DNA from: Nepenthes gracilis
Taxonomy: Eukaryota > Streptophyta > Magnoliopsida > Caryophyllales > Nepenthaceae
Reading direction: 5' to 3'
Assembly (NCBI GenBank): GCA_033239525.1
Contig: BSYO01000014.1
Coordinates: 5,188,536-5,252,535, forward strand
DNA: 64,000 bases
The notes beneath the pieces are model-generated. The model had not been told where the DNA came from. It did not search any database and saw only the letters and a program-made list of their open reading frames with translations. Each line of letters starts with the position of its first letter. The first letter of the stretch is position 1. Positions 20,987 to 32,485 of this stretch are shown here, one piece after another. The position numbers were made by a program, and so were the translations under genes.

Positions 20987-22640
20987 GAGCGACGAGAAGC
21001 CCAGTGTCTCTTTCCACCTTACTCCTGAACATCGAGAAGATGGTAAACACCGGAAGCACAGGCTAGTGCTCTGCGGTATGGAAGTCGTCGCCTAAAGTGA
21101 AGCTCCCCTGTGGGAACCAAGCGGAATGGCCGGAGTCAGGCAGTGTCACGCGCTTGGCGCGGGCGTGGGCGATATCAGGCTGTTCTCCGCGCCTGTGCGG
21201 GACACGGGAACTCAGCGCGAGGCCCCGCCCACTCCAGCATCCCGGGCCTCACCTCCCGAGAGTGAGGCGTCGGGAAAGCCGCTCGCGAGGCGGCTTAACG
21301 ATTCGGCGAAGTAGGCGGCCGACGGCCGTTTTCGTGTGACGGGAGAGCGGCCGTATGCTCAAGCTGACGAGCCACTCGATGGAAATCGCCATCACACAGC
21401 GAGCTCGAACACACCTCGAGGGCAGCGCGCTGAGAACTCATGACGTCGCCAATCTTGGAGAGGCTCTCGAATCAAAATCAATGGAGAAGAAATCGAGTCT
21501 TCATGGACACCTGCACGCAAGAGAGCCACGCCCTCCTCATGAAACCTCCCGGAGGTCGCCCTTCGCCATGGACTTGCGGACTGCTTGCGTTGCAGCGAGA
21601 CCGAGTGCGGTCACGGGGGAGATCGGCGAAACAGGGCCGTGGACCACCTCGGCCCTTCCGTACTCTTTTGTTTACTGAGGGCGAGCCGGGCCTTGATGTG
21701 CGGAGCTTTCGAAGTCACCCTTAGGGAGACGCGTTACTGCAGTTTCCCGCAGTCTCCCCCAGAACTCCATACGCTCGTTTGGCCAGGCTTGGCGGCAAGC
21801 TTCTGATCGGTTAGCCTCAGTAGAAGAGGAGAAGCAACCATGGCACAGTCGCCTCACTTGAGTCGGATGAAAGCACAGGCGATTCACAGGCAGATTCATC
21901 AGGGCGTGGCGGATCCCGGCTCTCGTGTTTGGCTCAGCTTCGTCGCCACTGCGGCGGCGGGACTTCTTAGAAGCACACCTTGTACCGACGCCCTCGAGAC
22001 ACGGGAGAGGCGAGGCCGCCGGCCCGGCGTACATCCCACTGCCAGAAAAGAGGCCAATGAGGCGGCCTTCGCGGCAGAGTGGACGGCCGGGAAGCCCAGG
22101 CATCAATTGTGAGAAAGAGACGGCGGCGACCCGGCCCTTAACCCACGGGCGCCCGAAGCGGCGGCGGCCCCGCTAGGGCCGAAAGGACTACGGTAGAGCC
22201 TCCTTGGCCCCTCGAATGGCAATGCCGCAGGCGTGCGATGCGGATCGAGTTAAAGAAGTTCTTAGTGGTCAAAGGCGCCCGAAGAGGTCCTAGCGCCAGC
22301 GGCCGGATGAAATCTTTGCGGTACCATATTGCTAGGACACTCGGCGGAAGCCCATCGGACCTTGCGGCAGAGATCGGGGATCGTGGCGCGGACACCCAGT
22401 GGTTCGTGAAGAGCCCGGGCGGGGAGCCGAGGCGACCTCACGGCGGGTGAAAGCCAGCCCGAGCCTTCGAGGCTCGCACGGCCGCCCGGCGTGGTCGGCA
22501 TGATTTCCACCACGGCCGGGTGCGGATACCGGGCGCGGGGAAGCGGAGTCGGCTCGCGACCAAAAGCCAATGAGATAGGGGTTAGGAATGATGTCGTGGC
22601 TTTAGCGGCTGACGATATAGCTCGTATAACCTCTCCCATG
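20987..22640 (+). pseudogene. Leader and gag remnant of the Tat element
   Basis: GC-rich sequence where gag should lie. Frames are short and broken. Near 22490-22620 the reading VGMISTTAG, followed by a long basic stretch, resembles the gag-protease linker of Tat elements (GVINTISGG type), just ahead of the protease. I could not place the nucleocapsid zinc knuckle with confidence. Confidence 0.5.
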
Positions 22641-23050
22641 CTCGACCCCCTTGTTGTATCGGCCCTCGTTTCGGGTGGTTGGGATGACTACTAAGCTGAA
22701 GCGAGTTTTTATTGATAATGGAAGTTCTCAAAATTTCTTTGTATCTTCTGCTTATTCTTTAAACTTAGACTAAGCGAAGCCGGATAAGTTTGCCATCGGA
22801 CCCTTATACGGCTTGGACAGGCAGTCAGTCACGAGGGATAGTTAAAACTAGAAGTCACCATGGGGACCCACCCGCCCTAGCGAGGAGGTGGCGTTTCTCG
22901 TCGTTGACCTCCCATCCGTTTACAACGCCATATTGGGAAGAGCGTTTCCTAACCACCTTCGGAGCTATTACGATCCGTCACAATACGAAGGTGAGTTTCC
23001 CAAGTAGGCGTGGGTGAAGTCCTCGAGATTAGGTATTGGGACGGACATGC
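22641..23050 (+). pseudogene. Tat protease remnant
   Basis: Aspartic protease of the pol polyprotein. The active-site strand reads KRVFIDNGSSQNFFV (around 22700-22750), matching the RVLIDNGSSADIL type of this lineage. Further on, FLVVDLPSVYNAILGRAFL (about 22893-22950) is a very characteristic Tat string, followed by a degenerate TYHLK.KFPT counterpart (HNTKVSFPSRRG). Several frameshifts lie between these blocks. Confidence 0.75.
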
Positions 23051-24230
23051 TGTCCCGGATCGACCGGCGGTGCCATACGCCCCAGGAGCGAAGACCTTAA
23101 CCTTGTGAGACCTTAGCTACCCAGTCGCCCGATCTGGAGAAGCGAGGCGATCATTGAACCCTTTGGGTAGGAGCGATGCGTCAGCGTGGGGAGGTCTCTC
23201 TCCAACTTGCATGAAACCTTGCCAAGGCGATCTCTCCTTATCGGGGCCAACTCCAGAGCGTGTTCGCACAGGTCCCCGTGCGACATGCACGGGATCACAG
23301 AGTCAGGTTATCGTTCTGAAGTACAGGCCTTGACTCAGTAGAAAGCTGACCATTGACGGAAGAACCACTCGTCGAGAAGTTAGTGGCCATGGGAAGAGGT
23401 GAAGAGGCTCTTGGGCATTAGGATTAAATCGGAAGGTCAATGCAGGAGTAGGCATCAGCGTTGTATTAGTAAAGAAGAAGAAGCGGCAAGTGGCGGATGT
23501 GCGTCGCTCCATTTGGCGTGAACAGGCACCCCGAAACTGACTTTCCACTCCCGAGGATTGACCGGCTAAGTGGACTCCCGTCGGGCATGTGAGATCCTGA
23601 AGTTTCATGGGCCACTTTATCCTCTGGGTGCAAGCAATCTGGATGGACCGGAAGGCGACCACACCTCGTTCTACTTATTGGAACCGGGGGGCGTATTGCT
23701 ACAAAAATGATTTCCCTTTGGTCTAAAATGCGCGCGACCTACGGCGCCTTGTGAAGCAGATGTTGGCTTCGAGATCGAGACGGAGCATTGGAGGTGTGCG
23801 TCGGGGACATCTTGGTGAAGAGCAAAGTTGCGGCCCGACCACGTCAGCGACCTAGACGAGACTGCCGAGTCCTCACGGCGTGCGGGATGGCTGATCCCTC
23901 GAGTGCACCTTTGGGTGACCTCGAGGAAAGTTCTTAGGCTTAAATCGTGTCGCGACGTGGGATCGAGGCCAATCAGGAGAAGATCAAGCCATCCTCGACC
24001 TAAACCCTCATGGACGGTAAAGAGGTGTAGAAGGCGTAGGGGCCGAATAAGCGACCCTCTCGCGGTTCTGCGAGTCGGCGAAAAATACTTGCCCTTCTTG
24101 AGCGCTGGGGCACCCAGTCGCGGGGTTGGATGGAAGGCGAAAAGAATGCAGCGAAGCTTTAGGAGGCGGAGACTTATCTCTCTCGCGCACCGCTCCTAAG
24201 CTCATTTGTGCGAAATGAGATCTCTACCTA
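23051..24230 (+). pseudogene. Tat reverse transcriptase remnant
   Basis: The N-terminal half is too decayed to trace cleanly. The palm is recognisable at 23794-23830, where VCVGDILVKSK stands for the family's VYVDDMLVKSK, so the catalytic YVDD has become CVGD with loss of one aspartate. Decayed thumb/connection blocks follow across several frames, including a counterpart of SGKFLGF..RGIEANQEKI (about 23920-23985), WTVKE (24010), KYLPFL (about 24085) and GWK..KNAAKLF-like text (24130-24160). It could not encode an active enzyme. Confidence 0.68.
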
Positions 24231-24559
24231 CACTTGGCCACATGTTGGCGGCTCGGCTCAGTGTTGGTTGGGGAGCCTGAGCGGACAACGGTCGGAGTGT
24301 CTGCATGCATAAGTCTTTGAAGAAATTGATCGAAACACTTCTCCGCCTGTGAAAAAGGCGCTCGCGCTTATCCCCCATGCAGCCCGCGGAAGGCTGCAGT
24401 CCTTTTCGATCACTGCCGGATCATCGTCTTGTGAACCCGGCTGTGAAGTCGATCTTACGAGAAGTCGGATACGTCCCGATCGGCTAGTTAAGTGGTGTCG
24501 AGTTAGGAGAATTTGACACGGAATTAGAAACGCAAGCCGGCGGTGAAAAATGACTTTGG

Positions 24560-24930
24560 CAAACTTTATCGTTGAAGCGCGACGCCCGGCGAGAAGAAGA
24601 GCAACACAGGAAGTATAGAAGATGGCAGTCCCCTATGTGGACCTTGAATGTAGCGGATCATCTACCTAGAGCGCGGAGAGTGAGTATTTGTCTTAGGGCA
24701 GAAACGTGGAGTGCATACTCGTCACTAGCCCCTTCAGGCCACGAACAACGTGGCGGAATACGAAGAAGGCCCTCCTCGAGACTGTAATTTGTGAAGGAGT
24801 GATACCGCGGTGCGTTGGTACGTGCGCAGTGACTCACGAACTTGTAGTGTCGGTGAAAGGAACTTTGGCGCCTTCGAGGCCACGATCCGAGTTAGTTGTT
24901 TGAGATTGAAGGCATCTAGAGATCGGACAC
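24560..24930 (+). pseudogene. Tat RNase H remnant
   Basis: NNVAEYE at 24744-24764 is the signature of the RNase H domain of Tat elements (NNVAEYEALLAGL). It is followed about 55 bases on by VRSDSRT (the VRSDSQLVV block) and a degenerate FEA.D counterpart. Intervening indels destroy the frame. Confidence 0.68.
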
Positions 24931-25189
24931 GAGCGCGTTGTGCCAGAAGCTGGCGGGGCAGCCTTGAGTCCATGAAGCGTCTGAAGAGAGAGCGAAGTCA
25001 CGGCGCGCTGCGTCGGCGAAAGCCGAGGTGCTACGGGTCGGCGGCTGGTGGATGATACATACGTGAAGTACACGGCCAGAAGGGATCTGCCGAAGGATAA
25101 CCTTGAAAGCCAAGCTGAATCGAAAGACGGCGGGATGATGCAGCTGATCCTCACGAATGAGGAGACTATACAAGCGAGGATACTCCACT

Positions 25190-26280
25190 CCCCTCTGAAG
25201 TCGCCACCTTAGGAATAGATTACACGCTAGCGAAGTGCATGCGGGAGCTGTCTTGGCTCACACATCGGCGGTAAAAACCTAACATTCAATGTCATGCGGC
25301 AAGGGGTTCCTCGGCCTACCATGAAGCGAGACGCTATGGGTCGTAGGAAATGTGAAAGTTGCAGTCCGCAGCCATTATAATGCGCAATGCACCTGAGTTA
25401 CCCATCTCCAATCCCCATGGCTAGTTCGCCTGATAGGGGGCTTAGCTAATACTTAGGCCCCTACCTGCTTTGCGGAGACGAAGAAAATTCTTGATCGTCG
25501 GCATCGACTACTTTGCAAATGGGTGGGCGAGTCTCTCGCGAATCACGGAGAGGCGAGTGTGGAATTCTCTGTCAGTATGGTTGCTAGCTTTGGGATCCTG
25601 AGGTCGTAGTGGCCAGGTGCTTGAGTTGATTCACCGTAGCCCAGCTTTAAATGCTGCCATGACCTTGCGTCAAGGCGATACATACGTCGCGTGGCGCACC
25701 CTCGGAGGCAGCGAGCGAGGTCGAGGTCACCGATCGCACATTGCTTCTTGCAGTTGAAAGCCGAGGTTGGAAGACACGGGGGCTCTGGGCCCGAAACTCA
25801 CGTCCGTGCTATGGTCATGCTCGAGCAATGCGAGGGGGTGTCGACAGGAGACACCCTTCAGCTTAACTATGCAAATTTGAAATTTGTGGTCAGATGGAGG
25901 TGGGAATGCGAGCTGCGGATCGAATGCTTGATCGGAAGCCACGATGAACAAAGGCTCAGGAAAGTGGACCTACTCTCGAAGTTCGAGGCAATATGCTTTA
26001 TTCACCGACATTTATCGGCCCGGCGAAGTCTCACAGTACTACAACAAGCGAGTAAATGCACGCTCAGCTGGAAGTTGAATCGTCTCGGAGCGTAGAGGCG
26101 GCCCGAGGCGCGCGAATAAGACAAACTCTCCTGGGTGGGAAGGCCCATTCCTCGTCTCATAATCTCACGGGAGCGGGCGTACAAGCTCTGGCGCCCCGAG
26201 CGGCAAATTGGTCGATGGTTTCAGAGCAGCCACTCAGCAGGAAGGACTACGTTGATGCTACATCGAAGCTTAGGTAAATG
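25190..26280 (+). pseudogene. Tat integrase remnant
   Basis: The zinc-binding region survives as EVHAGAVLAHTSAVKT, then TMKRDAM and CESC-like text near 25210-25360. The core is clear at 25473-25514 (RRRRKFLIVGIDYF), continuing WASLSRITERRV. SEVEVTDRTLL near 25710-25745 matches the QAEVTNRTLL block. The C-terminal part shows QYYNKRVNARS (about 26037-26066) and the KLWRPERQIGRWF..SHS end block (26183-26240). Stops and shifts occur throughout. Confidence 0.75.
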
Positions 26281-29200
26281 CATGCGGCGTATGCATCGTA
26301 ATGAATGCTTGGACATGGAGATTTATCTTTTTCGATTAATATAATCACTCTTCTGTCGTTAGCATCTTCGTTTGTGAATTGATGGCGTGCGTGCATCCCC
26401 TTCATCATCGACCTAGATTGCCTCGTCGGGAGAATGACGTCCGTCCGCCAAAGCTAATCCTTGGCCCGGTGCGGGGCAGATCCAAAGTCGGCCAGTCCCG
26501 GGCTTCCATCCCCAGCGAGATAGCAAGACGGCTTTTATATTTGGCTCGCGCGGTGGCAAGCAGCCCCCAGAGATTAAGCTCCGTGCTAGGCAGCCGGAGG
26601 CAGCCACTTCTCGTGAGACATCTCTACAAAAAGGACAGGCGGTGGCATCGAGCACAGGAGGCTTCGAAGTCCCAATCCTGGCCCGACAAAACCTTATGGG
26701 GCGTGCGCGACCTTCTTGTACGAAGAGAGCATCTTTAGTCTACAATAGTCGTGAGCTAGGACCTTAACCCAGTGATCGGCGCCTTGAGCGAGGGCCACAC
26801 ACCTCCACTTGATTATACGCGACCAAGGCACAGGCCGAGTTCGGTCAGCTGCGGCGACAAGCGCGGCCCGGCCCTCGGCCCGAGAACACGGGAGGCGCAC
26901 GAGCGGCTTGTCCATTCCTCAGGATCGAGCTTCCCACTAAGCAGCGTGAGGCTGCGGCTGACATCCTCTTATGAGGGCCGAGTACCCACTGTGAAGGCAT
27001 ACGGATAGGGCCTTAGCGATGGCTCAGAAAGAGCTTAACATTCAAGCATGGGGAAGTAATGCAGTTGCGACCAAGCGAAGGCACAGCGTATCCCTTGACG
27101 GAAGAAGCCTGAAGTACAAAAACTAGCCACTTTCCATTCATGTCTGAGAGATAGAGTATGATACAAAGGCAAAGAGGCGGTCGACAACCAGCACAAGCGG
27201 AGACTAATCGGGTAGGCGTAGCGGGCGGCCTCCTCGTAGAAAGTTCCTCGGCGAGATGCCTCCGTATCCGGCGTTCAGGATGAAAGACTCCCTCGGGATG
27301 TGGGGAGCTACGAGGAAGCGTCTTGCGGCACGAGGCGGATGCCATCCCAGTCTGAGCCTCAGCGCCGGTAGTGATTCGACCAGATGCAGGCCAACCATGT
27401 CTCCTAACTTGACTTTGTGACATGGTCCTCAGGGCGGCAGTAGGAGCTTCGGCCCTACGCCACTCTTGCTGGCGCCCGTTCTCCTCTTGAGAGATGCGAA
27501 TTAGGCCCTTCCGTGGAGATGACCTGGCTGCAAGTTCCGGGAAGTGAAGGAGGCGGCCAACGCATCAAAGGTTGGCATTACGCAGTGCGTAGAAGCGGCA
27601 TTAGAGGCTCCCAAAGCGTACGGCTTGATAAAGGAAGGCCGAGATGGGAAACATGGCAGAGTACAGCCCGGGAGCTTGTGTGGGGAGAATGTGCGAGGAA
27701 TCGCCATAGACCTCTCCACGAGGTTCTCGCCTTCTCCTGTTGAAGGTGAGCTTATTTGGAAGTGGCGTAGTAGGGCGCTTGGCGCTCAACCGCGAGGCGG
27801 CCGGCTGCCCTCTCACTAGCTTGGGCCGGGCTCAGCCCGAGTGCGGCGCCTTTCTCACGGAGACGGGGCCAAACTTTGGGGAACTGTATTCAGGGTAGGC
27901 TCCACCGCAAGATCTTATGCAGGCTCTCACAATTTGCCTCGGTATCGGCATAAGTAGCGACCATAGGCGGCCCTCGGATCACCGAGCAGCAGCGTCATCC
28001 TTCGCCTCTCTGGGCGCGAGTACGACGCCTCGCAGTAAGGCCGAAGCCTGAGACTCGGTGATGGGAACTCCACCTCGCCTGCCGAACTTCGCAGCTAGTC
28101 CGCGGTGAAGTCGGCAACCAGCTGACGGTTTCCACGCGGCCGCTCGTGGAGTCTCTTCGGCGGACTTCCCACCACGGCGGAAAGCAGAGGCGTCATCTCT
28201 CTGGACCTCGCGTGCAGAAATCCTCGGCCTCCCCTCGGCCTCTTTAAGGCGGCCTGCGTCCTCATGGTAAATGCATCGACGACTCGATGTGAACACCTTT
28301 GCCGTTGGGAAGAGCATTGGAGGAGTGAGCATCTATCTCGGGAACTCTTGCACAGGCGGCTGATTTTCCATCTGAAGAGAGTCACATTTGAGCCTCGAAG
28401 CATGTGGAAATCGGGGCGCCACGGGCCAGAAACCGCCTCCCTCCCGAGACTTGATGGCGGATACTCGGCCGCTGACTCCCACAGCGTCCTCGGTAGACGG
28501 CTTCTCACGAAAGTATCTTGTCGGGCCCCACACTCGCCGAGGATTCGAGTTAAGGCTCTTGCGAGAAAAGAAGAAAGCGCTCCTTCAGCCAGCCGAGTGG
28601 GGAGTTGGTTACGCAGCGGAACCGCAGCAGGGGACATCGACACCCCGTCCTCAGGCTTCAAGTGAGCCGGAGAAGATGACCTACCCGCCTTGGCATCGAA
28701 AGAGCCGGCATGAAGGTGGGCAAAGATACACGGGGATACCAAATGGCGCGAGCGTTGGGGTGAAGCCTTGCCGCGGAACTCTCGGCGCGTCCACCCGGCC
28801 ACGTACGAGGCGTGCGTGCATCGGGTAACCCAGACCCCCTCAGATGGTGCTCATGCAAGTAATGAAGCATTGGCCTTTATCGATGCGCTGGAGACACGGT
28901 AACTCGATATTTGGGAAAGCGTGTCGGCCCGAGTAATGGCTTACGCGGTTAGGACGGACTCGGTGTTATGAACAAGTGACGAGTGGCTTTCTGGGAGCTT
29001 GGGGATGAAGAAGAGCTCTCTCTTTTGTATCTCTCTCGGTTGACACAAGTGCGTTACGGGAAAAATCTCGGAGGAAGCAATCCCGTTGATTTAAATAGGC
29101 AACGGGGAAAGCCAAAAGCGAAGGGAGAAATAAAGCGGCAAATCCTGAGGCTGATCGGGACGTATTAAACCTTGCTTGCGAGGATCGAAAATAGTCGCAA

Positions 29201-31355
29201 TCATGGTGGCACCTTGAGGCCCGTGACGCGTCCTGTTCGGTAAATCGGCGGGGATCCAGCGGCTGGCGCCTCCTCATTAAATAAAGGCTCCACGATAGTA
29301 GAGAAGCCCTTGAAAAAAAGCGCCGCAGTAACACAAAGCGGGAACAACCAATCAAGAAGCGAGTTGAAGAAGACAAAAGCGGTGCGGCGAAAGCAGTAAA
29401 TTTTATTATGTCAGAATCCCATTACGGTTACAAAAAAAAAAAAAAGAAAGAAGAAAGAGGGCAATGACAAAAGTAGCAATCATTAAATGAGTCCCAATGG
29501 CACGTGGAAGAGCTTGGGACTGTGTGGTAGTCTACAAGCAGCAAGTCCAGGGCATGTGATTGCGAGTGCAGAACACCCACACGGAAGTTTGAATCCTCAG
29601 CGAGGCCGGCCAGCCCGGCAAAAGCCTACTTGGCGTCAGCTCTTCTGCTCCAAAGCGGGGTTCACTCCTCGTGCAGACCTCATCCTCGGCTGTGCGGCCC
29701 GTGACCTCGGCCTCGTGTTGTAGGCGGCAGTCTCTCCTTGGCCAGAGTATGCGGGCTTGCGCCCCCACATTAGCGCCAACAAAGGCGTGTGGCCACAGCC
29801 TCCGGGCTCGGCCAAAGAAGCACCTTCAGGTAATGCGGCATGAGCCCTCGGCTTGATCTACCTCGTGGCCCGGCTGCCCGGCCGCAGCCCGGCTCAGCCC
29901 TCTCGAAACCGGCGCTCTCGGAAACCACCAGAGACCCTTGGCAAGTAACCAGGCGAGCCCCTCACGAAGTGTCGCTCAGAATCCAGGAGGCGAGAGGTGA
30001 GCTTCGGACTCGTGGAAGAACACTCGAGTCATGAGAGGGAGTCTTCCATCAATTTTGCTGACAGAAGAGCACACACACGGGGGAGAGCAAAGTGAGTAAA
30101 CACGCGAGTGCAAAAGTCTGTGAGTTCGGGAGAAAGTGAGCGCTTTTAAATAGAAATAGTTCCCCTGAAAAGCGGCGCTCGAAAAATGGAGCGTCCAAAG
30201 AGTGACGATAAGCAAGTTTTACCGCGTGGAAGGCCAGCAAAGCCTCGTGGCGTTTCCCAGCAAGGCTCACGGCGCGGCGTCTCGACCGCCACGGGCATTA
30301 AATGCGTTGGTCACGCAAAGGGCGCGGCGCGGCGGCGACCCTTACGCTCCGCGCCAAGTTAAAAACAAATCACAGAAGGTGTGGGAGCCTACAAAAGTCA
30401 GCACAAAAGCAAAAGGAGAATAAAAAGTAAAAAAGGCTATAACGTAATAATAACTCTTTGCTAAAGGTGCAGTGTTTGCAACAACAGAGCTGAAAAAACA
30501 AAGAAAACACTGGTGTAAGCTAGTGCTTTCCATTACTTGCTTGTCTGGATGGAGAGCTCAGGGAAAGTCTGCCAGGATCCGCGGTGGGCCGTGGGTGGTT
30601 GTCGTGGAGCGGTTTGGAGGTGAGGCATCACTGGTGGAAGTATTGAAGCACCATCCACAGGGGTGAAGCTGCAAATGCCAGGAAAGCACTCTAGAGAAAG
30701 TAGGGTAGGGCCCCCCCACTTCCTCGGAAGACTCCGACACGAGATCCCTCCGTGGTTGGCTTTCAGCCAGTAGAGAGATCATGGCGGCGGCCTTCTTTGG
30801 CCGAGGAGACATGCACTGCGAGAGGTTTCGCAGCTCTACCTGGGCCGGGTGAGCGCTGACCCGGAGGAGATGCAGACGTGACGAAATGGCGACTACTCTC
30901 ATTAGCGCGAAGAGCAAAGCGTTCGGGATGAGGTTAAAAGCGGTCTTCATGTCAAGGCTTGAGCATTGAAGTAGGTCCATCGACTCATTCTCGGACACAT
31001 GGAGGCGGGGCTGGGCAGAATCTCCTCATTGCTTCTCAAGGAGCAACTAAGGTGCATGCGCCTGTTCGAGTGCTCCTCCTATTTATAGGCGAGTAGCGAG
31101 CCATCATTCTCAAGCTTCGTAGCAGCAAACAAGCGTCTTTTGGTAGACGAAAGACCCCTAGTCGAGGCGTAATCAGCGTGTGAATCACCCTTCAGATGAT
31201 GGGTCGCGGCGCTAGCTTGTCTGGCTCCACAGGAAAATGCCCGAACTTCGAGAAAACAACTTGTCTGATAGCGCGTACGAGGAAGGGTGTGAAGGCTGGC
31301 GGAATGGGCCCAAGGGGCATGCGGCAAGCCATTGTGCGGCACGGCGTAGAGGTAA
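26281..31355 (+). other. Long 3' region of the Tat element without recognisable genes
   Basis: About 5 kb between the integrase remnant and the 3' LTR, GC-rich to about 31300. I recognise no domain on either strand. The longest open frames (minus 28095-28802, 235 codons; minus 30558-30998, 146 codons) are Arg/Ser-rich and overlap open frames in other phases, as expected in GC-rich DNA. Tat elements often carry extra sequence here, sometimes with an antisense ORF. A microsatellite-like A-run is at 29433-29445. Confidence 0.6.
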
Positions 31356-32276
31356 TGTTGGGTCCCATGTCTTTACCCACGTGAAGAATTTCCAAGCCCG
31401 TGAAGTTAAAGTGGCCCATGAAAGGTCAAGCATTGAGATGGCCGGCCAGGCCAAATGGTGGAGGGCGTGTGCGAGCCCATCTTTGGCGAGGAAGCAAGCT
31501 GAACTTCTGCAGCGCATTTAATGCGTTGCGGCCCGGCGAAAAGAGCGGAAAGGCTAGCCCGATAGAGGCGTGGTGGTCTGTGTGGCCAATCTCCCACGCG
31601 GCCGCTGCGGGCAACCAACCAATCCCGCTCGGAAAAATCGGGGCGTGGTGGCTGGCGCTCGGCGTGCGGCCCAGCAAGGCGTCGACATGACCGGCGGTCG
31701 TAAGCGTCCGGCGGCCGCGGTAGCCCTCACAATGATACGGCACCCGAGTCCAACGGGAAAACTGCTAAGCCCTCCGCCCCCATAGAGAAGGGGGCTTCTT
31801 CTGAATTTGATTCCAATTGAGCCTAGAACTTCGACTAACGAGCTCTGAGCTTCCTTCTTCTTGACTTGGTCACAAGAAAATGTGAGTTAGGCGAGGATTG
31901 ACTCACTTCCATTTTGCAGAGTGCTCGCTGATTCTTGCGTTCTCGGTGTATGGAAAGTCAGTGGCGTGGTCATCGAGAAAGCAGCTTAGCAGCGCGCTCA
32001 ACTGCATTCTGCGCCGTATGGCGTCTCTTACGCTTTCTGACATCCCATCCATACATCGCTCTTTCGCGTCGCCATTTCCCGTTCATTACTGCGAAATTTG
32101 ACTTGGCGTCGGAGAGCTGACCTCGGTGGGAGAAATCCTGCCAGGACGACCTCTTGTTCGTTGTTGTGTTGTGCGGGTCAGTTCTTGAGATGAGCAGGAC
32201 CCATCGGCTGATGTCGCCCGCACTAAAGATCCGGGGCTGCTGTCAGAGTACCCAGACCCAACAGTTGGATGCAACA
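31356..32276 (+). repeat. 3' LTR of the Tat element
   Basis: 921 bp from TGTTGGGTCCCATG to GCAACA, followed by ATATT, the right copy of the target duplication. It shares the blocks listed for the 5' LTR, including GACTTGGTCACAAGAAAATG near 31862. Its terminal region has GACTTGGCGTCGG (about 32100) and GTTGTTGTGTTGTGC (about 32160). Because it keeps about 180 bp that the 5' LTR lacks, it is the better representative copy. Confidence 0.8.
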
Positions 32277-32281
32277 ATATT

Positions 32282-32485
32282 ATTAATAAAAGCAATTATT
32301 TTTATTATTAATAAGAAAAAATGGGCTCTGGGCAAATTCGATTTAAGCTTCGGGGTGAAATTTGACTTCTTTTAAAAATCGTGATTTTTTTAAAATTGTA
32401 TAGTTAATTTTAAATTAATAATATAAATTTAAATATTAAATAATATTATCTAAATAATTATTTTTATCAAAATTTTATATATTTA
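32282..32485. repeat. Repeat R, copy 1
   Basis: AT-rich sequence with the landmark AAATGGGCTCTGGGCA at about 32320, followed by CTTCTTTTAAAA and a block AATATTATCTAAATAATTAT. The same landmarks in the same order occur at 52684-52845. Identity is obvious by eye although interrupted. The nature of the repeat is unknown. Confidence 0.65.

Larger units (their letters stand above)
20227..32276 (+). mobile_element. Ty3 LTR retrotransposon, Tat lineage, degenerate
   Basis: About 12 kb, bounded by TG...CA LTRs and a perfect 5 bp duplication ATATT (20222-20226 and 32277-32281). The order is 5' LTR, primer-binding site, gag remnant, protease, RT, RNase H, integrase, about 5 kb without recognisable genes, 3' LTR. 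The Tat assignment rests on conserved strings such as DLPSVYNAILGR in protease, D.LVKSK in RT, NNVAEYE in RNase H and RRRKFLIVGIDYF in integrase. All coding parts are broken by many stops and indels. It is more GC-rich than its flanks. Confidence 0.85.

Noticed and set aside
25691..26095. 134-codon ORF as an independent gene
   Set aside because: Its text contains decayed integrase blocks of the Tat element in shifting frames.
28095..28802. 235-codon minus-strand ORF as a possible extra Tat gene
   Set aside because: Arg/Ser-rich, no domain recognised, overlapped by open frames on the other strand in GC-rich DNA; kept only as a question in the findings.
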